59,006 nucleotides of DNA from Gammaproteobacteria bacterium (GTDB taxonomy: Bacteria > Pseudomonadota > Gammaproteobacteria > Pseudomonadales > Azotimanducaceae), in contig JAPPHD010000147.1 of NCBI GenBank assembly GCA_028821125.1, forward strand, positions 1 through 59,006, written 5' to 3'. The notes under the pieces are model-generated. The model had not been told where the DNA came from. It was given only the letters and a program-made list of their open reading frames with translations, and made no database searches. A program made the position numbers and the translations under genes. Shown piece after piece: positions 53,836 to 59,006 of the stretch. Position 1 is the first letter of the stretch; every line of letters starts with the position of its first letter.

Positions 53836-54273
53836 CTACTGGACCTCGCCGCGCACGTAGTGCTCGAGATTCTCGATGGTGCTGGCCTGCTCGTCGATGA
53901 TGGCGGAAAAGAGGTCCCGCAAGCTCAGCATGCCCGTTACCACGCCTTCGTCGATCACCGGCAGGTGACGGATGTGATGCTCCTGCATCAGGGCGACGCA
54001 TTCATCGATGTGGTGGCTGGAGGTGGTGGAGATGACCTCGGTTGTCATGATCTCCGATACGCGGGTCCGCTTGGAGGACTTGTCCTTCAGGATCACCTTG
54101 CGCGTGTAGTCCCGCTCCGAAATGATGCCGACCGCATGGCCTTCCTGCATGACCAGGAGGGCGCCGACCTCCTTCTCGGCCATCATGGCGATGGCTGCGA
54201 AGACGGTGTCCACGGGGTCGATGCTGTAGATGCCTCCGCCCTTGGCCTTGAGGATATTGCGGACCGTTCTCAT
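53836..54273 (-). CDS. CBS-domain protein
   Basis: 145 residues from ATG 54273 (GGGAGAAG upstream). Two CBS motifs: DPVDTVFAAIAMMAEKEVGA-LLVM and SSHHIDECVALMQEHHIRHLPVIDEGVVTGMLSLRDL (given here in part: HIRHLPVIDEG, VVTGMLSLRDL). Paired CBS domains bind adenine nucleotides and regulate a partner. No enzyme is attached. It is divergent from the NCS2 transporter gene, with the two starts 195 bp apart. Confidence 0.93.
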   Translation of the reverse strand: MRTVRNILKAKGGGIYSIDPVDTVFAAIAMMAEKEVGALLVMQEGHAVGIISERDYTRKVILKDKSSKRTRVSEIMTTEVISTTSSHHIDECVALMQEHHIRHLPVIDEGVVTGMLSLRDLFSAIIDEQASTIENLEHYVRGEVQ

Positions 54274-54468
54274 GGTCTTCTCCCAACAAGTTGCCGTTAC
54301 GCTAGATTGTGTGTGGTGTTCGCCGCAATGACAATCCCGTGCATGTAGACCGGCGCGGGGCTGTTCGAGTCGTCCGGGCCGGGCAAGACATTGCGGTGAC
54401 TCCGTGGAGCCGTGGTATAAAAGCCCCGGGGGAGGAGAGGTACCCCGCCAAGACAGGAAGGAAACCAG

Positions 54469-56229
54469 ATGGCTACCGAACTCCCCGATTCGCGATCCGG
54501 CGTGCGCTTCGAAGCCGATGAAAACCCTCCCCTGCCGCTGACCTTCGGCCTCGGCCTGCAGCTTGCGGTGCTCGCCATCGGCGGCATCGTGCTGACGCCG
54601 GCCATCATCGTACGCGCCGCGGGCGGCAGCGATGCGTTCCTGGCCTGGGCGGTCTTCGCGGCGGTGGCGGTGAGTGGCCTGACCACCGTTCTGCAGGCGG
54701 TGCGCCTCGGACGGATCGGGGCCGGCTACGTGCTGCTCATGGGCACGTCCGGCGCCTTCATCGCGGTCAGCATCACGGCAATCGTCGAGGGCGGTCCGGC
54801 CATGCTCGCCACGCTGATCGTCATTTCCTCCCTGTTCCAGTTCGCACTGTCGACCCGGCTGTCTCTCTTCCGCCGCATCCTGACCCCTACCGTGGTGGGA
54901 ACCGTGATCATGCTGATCGCCGTCACCGTCATGCCGATCGCCTTCGACATGCTGAAAACCCAATCCGACGGCGCGCCGGCAATCGCACCGGCGGTGATTT
55001 CCGCAGTGACGCTCTTCGTCATCCTCGGCATCGCACTGAAAGCGACCGGAGCGCTCAGGCTGTGGGCGCCGGTCATCGGCGTGATTGCGGGTTCCGTGAC
55101 CGCCGGGTACTTCGGCATGTACGATACACCCCGGATAGCGGAGGCCGCCTGGATCGGCATTCCGGACTTCGCCTGGCCGGGTTTCGACCTGCAATTCGGG
55201 CCCGTGTTCTGGAAGCTGCTGCCGGCCTTTGTATTCGTCACCCTGGTGGGCGCAATGGAAACCATCGGCGACGCCTCGGCTATCCAGGGCGTGTCCTGGC
55301 GGAAACCGCGCGCCGTCGACTTCCGCGCCGTACAGGGCGCCGTGGCCGCGGACGGCGTGGGCAATCTGCTGTCCGGGCTTGGCGGGACGGTGCCCAACAC
55401 CACCTATTCCAGCAGTGTCGCGGTCACGGAACTGACTGGCGTCGCGGCTCGCGGGGTGGGAGTCGCCATCGGCTGCATTTTCGTCGTTTTGGCATTCCTG
55501 CCCAAGGCATTGGCGGTCATCCTTGCCATCCCGGACGCCGTCGTCGCGGCTTTTCTGGTGGTGATCCTCTCGATGCTGTTTGCCGTCGGCATGAAAATGG
55601 TCGTTCAGGCCGGGCTCGACTATCGCACCGGCCTGGTCGCGGGCGTGTCGTTCTGGATGGGTGTCGGCTTCCAGAACGGCCTGATCTTCCCCCAATACGT
55701 TTCGGCATTTGCGGGAGGCCTGCTGGAGAACGGCATGACCGCCGGCGGCCTCACCGCGGTGCTGATGACCCTGTTTCTCGAACTGGCGGCACCGCGCCGC
55801 CGCCGCGTCGAAACCGCATTCGATCTGCAGGCGCTGCCCGTCATCAGGGATTTTCTCGCCGATTTCGCAACCCGTAACGGTCTCCAGCCCGAAACGGCCG
55901 GTCGCCTTGACGCCGCCGGCGAGGAGACCATGCTCACCCTCCTCAGGGAAAACGAAGGCGGTGCGGAACCGGCGCCCCGGCGCCTGCGGCTGACCGCCCA
56001 CCGTGAAGCGGGCGGCGTCGTGCTGGAATTCGTGGCCACCGGCGGGGAAGAGAACATAGAGGACCGCATCGCACTGCTCGGCGAGGGCGCGGCCGCCGGG
56101 GAACAGATCGAGCACGAGGTATCGCTGCGGCTCCTGCGCCATCTCGCCTCATCGGTTCACCACCAGCAATATCACGACACCGACATATTGACCGTGCGGG
56201 TCGATGCCGAGAGCCGCAGCCCGATCTGA
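54469..56229 (+). CDS. NCS2-family nucleobase transporter with C-terminal HATPase-like domain
   Basis: 586 residues. The first about 440 carry roughly twelve to fourteen membrane segments of the xanthine/uracil permease family (for example LAIGGIVLTPAIIVRAAGG, GAMETIGDASAIQG, GVGNLLSGLGGTVPNTTYS). The last about 140 residues are cytosolic and look like a degenerate RsbW-type ATPase domain: LPVIRDFLADFATRNGL, ETAGRLDAAGEETMLTLL and EHEVSLRLLRHLASSV. The usual N-box asparagine is not clear, so ATP binding may be lost. A substrate such as urate or xanthine fits the family. The ATG 54469 follows AGGAAGGAAACCAG. Confidence 0.85.
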   Translation: MATELPDSRSGVRFEADENPPLPLTFGLGLQLAVLAIGGIVLTPAIIVRAAGGSDAFLAWAVFAAVAVSGLTTVLQAVRLGRIGAGYVLLMGTSGAFIAVSITAIVEGGPAMLATLIVISSLFQFALSTRLSLFRRILTPTVVGTVIMLIAVTVMPIAFDMLKTQSDGAPAIAPAVISAVTLFVILGIALKATGALRLWAPVIGVIAGSVTAGYFGMYDTPRIAEAAWIGIPDFAWPGFDLQFGPVFWKLLPAFVFVTLVGAMETIGDASAIQGVSWRKPRAVDFRAVQGAVAADGVGNLLSGLGGTVPNTTYSSSVAVTELTGVAARGVGVAIGCIFVVLAFLPKALAVILAIPDAVVAAFLVVILSMLFAVGMKMVVQAGLDYRTGLVAGVSFWMGVGFQNGLIFPQYVSAFAGGLLENGMTAGGLTAVLMTLFLELAAPRRRRVETAFDLQALPVIRDFLADFATRNGLQPETAGRLDAAGEETMLTLLRENEGGAEPAPRRLRLTAHREAGGVVLEFVATGGEENIEDRIALLGEGAAAGEQIEHEVSLRLLRHLASSVHHQQYHDTDILTVRVDAESRSPI

Positions 56230-56456
56230 TCTGCCGGGCGGCCGCGGAAACGCCGAAGCGGAAATACAGCCGCCGGCAGCAACGGATGAACGCCGGGTCC
56301 AAAGTCAGCGTCACGGGCAACCATCCGCATGCACGGTGACATCGAAATGAGGACTTTGCCGCGTTGGGCGACAGGTCATCTCGCAAATGCCCCTTCTAAC
56401 GGCCGCAATCGGTGGACGGGAACCGGTGCATGGGCTAAGTTGGCTCTCCTGAATGA

Positions 56457-56873
56457 ATGGAGAGCAGGCCGTTGAGCGGGGCTGATCTGAAAAGGGCAGG
56501 TTTGAAAGTTACGTTGCCCCGCCTGAAGGTTCTGGAGGTACTCAGCAGCGCCGAGCCGCACCACATGAGTGCGGAAGATGTCTACAAGCGCCTCATCGAG
56601 CAGGAGGAGTCCGTTGGCCTCGCCACGGTCTACCGGGTGCTCACCCAGTTCGAGTCGGCGGGCATCGTCGAACGCCACAACTTCGACGACGGGCACAGCG
56701 TCTACGAACTCTCGGCCGGCGACCACCACGACCACATGGTCGACATCGACTCCGGCCAGGTCATGGAGTTCGTCAACGAGCGCATCGAATCCCTGCAGAA
56801 AGAGATCGCCCACGACCACGGCTACGAGCTGATGGACCATCAACTGGTGCTGTACGTGCGCAAGAAGAAGTAG
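56457..56873 (+). CDS. fur: Fur family ferric uptake regulator
   Basis: 138 residues from ATG 56457; TTG 56472 is an alternative start. It follows E. coli Fur in the N-terminal part (AGLKVTLPRLKVLEVL) and in HHDHM. The structural CxxC zinc pair of enteric Fur is absent (the region reads HHDHMVDIDSGQVMEF) and the protein has no cysteine at all, as in several other gammaproteobacteria. It should repress iron uptake genes when loaded with Fe2+. The position after the transporter gene is probably unrelated. Confidence 0.92.
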   Translation: MESRPLSGADLKRAGLKVTLPRLKVLEVLSSAEPHHMSAEDVYKRLIEQEESVGLATVYRVLTQFESAGIVERHNFDDGHSVYELSAGDHHDHMVDIDSGQVMEFVNERIESLQKEIAHDHGYELMDHQLVLYVRKKK

Positions 56874-56912
56874 CGGCGCGCGCCCCTGGCGGATTGGCCA
56901 CGGAAATCCGCC

Positions 56913-57794
56913 TCACCGATCGTCCGCGGGCTCCTCCCGCCCCGAAAGCCGCCAGTAGATCTGCATGTGGCGGTGGGCGGAAACCTGATCCCCCTGCAGC
57001 CGGCAGATCCGCGCCAGGTTGTAGTGCGCATCGGGCACGTCCGCCGCCATTCGGTAGTGATCGGCCGCCTGTTCGAATTCGTCGTGTTCGTCGTACACGG
57101 TTCCGAGATTGTAATGCGCGAGCGGGTGTTCGCCGGCGACGGCCAGCGCCAGGCCGTAGTGCTTTCTGGCCTTCTTGAATTCGCCCTCGAGTTGAAAGAG
57201 CCGCCCCAGGTTGACGTGGGCATCCGCGTTTCCCGGATCGAGTTTCAGGGCGCGCCGATAGCATTCCGGCGCCTTGCGGGCATCCACCTCCTCGAGGTCA
57301 ACGCCCAGGTTGTACCACTCGTCGCTGCTCAGTTCCTCGGTCTCCATGGCAGCGGCCACGTGATTGTTCGCCAGGTCGGCCACGTTGTCGGCAAGTTCCC
57401 GCACCGCGAAATCGAAGTGGCCCTGGCCGGTGGCGACATTCCAGATCTGCCGGTCGTTGCTGACCACCACGTTGCCGCCCTCGGCGAAGATGCGCACGCT
57501 CGCGAGCGAGGGAACCGACCTGAGTTGGGTCTTGAGCCTGGTGAGCGCCCGGTAGATGTCACGGGTACTCACGCCGGCGTCCATCAGGCCCTTGGCGGTG
57601 CGCAACAGGACGATGTCCTGGAAACGGAAGCGGTATTCGCGGCTGGAACCGCGCTGCGGGTCGAGGATTTCGCGGCGAACGTAGTGACGCACCTGGGAGG
57701 GTTTCAAACCGATCAGGTCTGCGACCTCGCGGGTGCTGTAACCACCTAAGCGCGTCTGATCAGGTTTCTGGCTGGAAACCGAACCCTTGGGCAC
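56913..57794 (-). CDS. MerR-type HTH protein with TPR domain
   Basis: 293 residues from GTG 57794 (AAGGTG upstream). The N-terminal part has a MerR-like winged helix: YSTREVADLIGLKPSQVRHYV, then RREILDPQR and FRFQDIVLLRTAKGL. The middle (about 95-150) is of unknown type. The C-terminal half holds tetratricopeptide repeats: WYNLGVDLEEVDARKAPECY, ALKLDPGNADAHVNLGRLF, HPLAHYNLGTVYDEHDEFEQAADHY (seen in part: ALAVAGEHPLAHYNLG, DEFEQAADHYRMA). A DNA-binding regulator with a protein-contact domain is likely. It converges with fur. Targets are unknown. Confidence 0.85.
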   Translation of the reverse strand: MPKGSVSSQKPDQTRLGGYSTREVADLIGLKPSQVRHYVRREILDPQRGSSREYRFRFQDIVLLRTAKGLMDAGVSTRDIYRALTRLKTQLRSVPSLASVRIFAEGGNVVVSNDRQIWNVATGQGHFDFAVRELADNVADLANNHVAAAMETEELSSDEWYNLGVDLEEVDARKAPECYRRALKLDPGNADAHVNLGRLFQLEGEFKKARKHYGLALAVAGEHPLAHYNLGTVYDEHDEFEQAADHYRMAADVPDAHYNLARICRLQGDQVSAHRHMQIYWRLSGREEPADDR

Positions 57795-58043
57795 TGCATC
57801 GGCACCTTATTGTGTTTTCCCCAACTCTGCCGCGAACGCAGTTCCGCAACGCTTGGCCACAATTCGCGCGCCAGTGACGTTTGCAGCAGCGACACGCCCC
57901 CCCAAGTTCCACTCTCGCTGACGGTGGACTGGAAACGCCGACGGGGAATGCCCGTTCAATACGATAATGCGCCATTCGAGCCGGCGCAAACATCGGCCCG
58001 TCGGCGCACTGTTTTCCGGTGGGAGGCGTCCGGGAGGAGAAAT
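57795..58043. other. Intergenic stretch without recognised features
   Basis: About 250 bp between the MerR-TPR start and the stop of the DUF6491 gene. Open frames in it lack ribosome sites and similarity. It would contain the MerR-TPR promoter, which was not identified. Confidence 0.4.
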
Positions 58044-58496
58044 TCAGCGCGACTTCGCCTGCTTCAGCGTTTCGCGCAAGAGGTCGAGTTGTTCCGTCGT
58101 GATGCGCTGAAATTCGGGGATGCGGCAGCGTGGCCCGAGCTGGCGGCTGCCCGGCCCGAACCCGTAGGTTCCCCGCACGCTGTCGTTGCGGCAAACCGAC
58201 ATGCCGCCGGTGGTTTCGTAGACCAGGGTGTCGTTCCTGCGGAGTCCCGGGCACCTGCGCGCAAGCTGCACCAGGTACTGCTCCGAGCGGCTGACCCGGA
58301 AAACAATGTGACGGTCGTCCAGGGCCGTCGCCGAGCGGATGCGCCGAACCGGCAGGCAACGCACGCTGTCCACGTAGTCTTCGGCTTCCGGGTCGGCGCT
58401 GAGAATATCCTCGACATCGAGCGGGTCCTCGTCGGAAAAACCGGCGACGGGAAGCCACGGCAGCAGCAAAGTCAACAAGATCGGGACACCGCGCAC
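58044..58496 (-). CDS. DUF6491-like exported protein
   Basis: 150 residues from GTG 58496, chosen for AGGGGG six nt upstream and the signal peptide that follows (PILLTLLLPWLPVAGF). The mature protein has four or five cysteines (near CLPVRRI, RRCPGL, SVCRND, GPRCRI) and the pattern VDSVRCLPVRRIRSATALDD, IVFRVSRSEQYLVQLARRCP of DUF6491 proteins, which are secreted or periplasmic and of unknown role. The longer frame upstream is unsupported. Confidence 0.75.
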   Translation of the reverse strand: MRGVPILLTLLLPWLPVAGFSDEDPLDVEDILSADPEAEDYVDSVRCLPVRRIRSATALDDRHIVFRVSRSEQYLVQLARRCPGLRRNDTLVYETTGGMSVCRNDSVRGTYGFGPGSRQLGPRCRIPEFQRITTEQLDLLRETLKQAKSR

Positions 58497-58691
58497 CGGC
58501 CGGCCCCCTGGCGTTTCGAGTGTCCGTCCTATGATGCGCCGCCGCGCGCCAGGTTGCCAGGCGCCTGCGTTCCTGCTCCGAGGGAGGGCGTAGGGTACGT
58601 ATATCCGGGGCGCCGGGACGGGCCGAAGCCGGTTCAACTCGGCAGCAATACCCGTTATGCTCCGCATGGCCATGCCCCCCAACCGGAAGTC

Positions 58692-58880
58692 ATGCGCTAT
58701 CTCGTACAGTTCCTTATCCCGGCCCTGATTTTCCTGGGCGTGCTCTACATCGTCACGAAGAAGAGGCGGGCCCAGGCGGAAGGCGACGATACCAGGAGCA
58801 CCTTCCTGCTCATTCTGGTCATCGGCGCCGCCGTGGCCGTGGCCGCCCTTTTCGCCACCCCCGCGTACTGGGACTTCTAA
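58692..58880 (+). CDS. Small two-segment membrane protein
   Basis: 62 residues. Two hydrophobic segments: LVQFLIPALIFLGVLYIV (residues about 4-21) and FLLILVIGAAVAVAALFAT (about 38-56), separated by a basic, polar loop (TKKRRAQAEGDDTRS). GGAAG precedes the ATG. I do not recognise a family. It is divergent from the DUF6491 gene and ends just before a copy of the dispersed repeat. Confidence 0.6.
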   Translation: MRYLVQFLIPALIFLGVLYIVTKKRRAQAEGDDTRSTFLLILVIGAAVAVAALFATPAYWDF

Positions 58881-58887
58881 CGCGCTT

Positions 58888-58990
58888 CCATGGAACAATT
58901 TTCAACTCATTGATTTCAATAGATAATCTATTTGACATAATACCAGTGACTCGACACCGAGAGCAGGTATGCGGTACGGGTATCCGGCAC
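58888..58990. repeat. Partial copy of the dispersed modular repeat
   Basis: An AT-rich module starting CATGGAACAA (58888-58950) is followed by the 32-nt module GAGAGCAGGTATGCGG... (58959-58990), the same pairing that ends the copy at 34919-35035. The palindromic module is absent. Confidence 0.85.
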
Positions 58991-59006
58991 ACCAAGCGGA
59001 CGCGTT

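Noticed and set aside
53836-56142. 768-codon minus-strand open frame across the NCS2 transporter gene
   Set aside because: Only its C-terminal 145 residues (the CBS protein) are real; the rest is antisense to a clear membrane transporter and has no domain.
57860-57900. Translated stretch resembling sequencing-adapter peptides (SDVCSSD)
   Set aside because: The nucleotide sequence does not match the adapter, so the resemblance is chance.

Overview
The window looks like the chromosome of a high-GC, aerobic, lipid-catabolising Gram-negative bacterium, most likely an uncultured gammaproteobacterium. Signs of this are a TonB-dependent receptor, a Fur protein of the gammaproteobacterial type, an NhaD antiporter, an EnvZ/OmpR-like pair, a DUF6491 protein and many acyl-CoA genes. 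This placement is inference from gene content; no rRNA or tRNA gene was seen.

Layout. 0-9.5 kb: thiolase, secreted protein, two-component system, enoyl-CoA hydratase, two MaoC-type hydratases, SDR, ClpP-like protease and acyl-CoA dehydrogenase; short tandem repeats sharing the core ATCCGCGAA sit upstream of three of these genes. 9.5-14.5 kb: M20 amidohydrolase, TonB receptor, second enoyl-CoA hydratase. 14.6-22.7 kb: a minus-strand, more AT-rich operon for a ribosomally made, azol(in)e-modified peptide. 22.9-28.6 kb: acyl-CoA ligase, amidohydrolase, a secreted protein, and mevalonate-pathway genes (phosphomevalonate kinase, diphosphomevalonate decarboxylase, apparent 3' remnant of mevalonate kinase). 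29-44.3 kb: TPR protein, amidase, MOSC, MATE, IMPase-like, ADP-forming acyl-CoA synthetase, D-amino-acid dehydrogenase, single-chain acyl-CoA carboxylase, DUF488, CoA-transferase. 44.5-46.3 kb: small accessory islet with an HNH endonuclease, a YoeB/YefM toxin-antitoxin pair and a gene fragment. 46.3-58.9 kb: 2OG oxygenase, Baeyer-Villiger monooxygenase, NhaD, cysteine synthase, SMP-30 protein, CBS protein, NCS2 transporter with an unusual tail, Fur, MerR-TPR regulator and small envelope proteins.

Most interesting system. At 22519-22689 (minus) there is a short gene with a strong Shine-Dalgarno encoding a 56-residue peptide. Its C-terminal end reads RCSSTSTTTCAATIILPK and contains nine consecutive Cys/Ser/Thr residues. 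Directly downstream lie an E1-like/RRE cyclodehydratase partner, a YcaO cyclodehydratase ending in PHPFP, a SagB-type azoline dehydrogenase, a HExxH peptidase, an ABC exporter, a DUF2141 protein and a guanidinoacetate-methyltransferase-like enzyme. This is a complete linear azol(in)e peptide (LAP/TOMM) pathway. The core recalls plantazolicin (Arg followed by a heterocyclised block), and the methyltransferase keeps the acidic residues that bind a guanidino group, which suggests methylation of the core arginine.

Dispersed repeats. Intergenic regions at about 16-112, 28729-28966, 34676-35035 and 58888-58990 share modules of one repeat family, including a palindrome with 30-nt arms in which a base pair differs in a compensated way between two copies.
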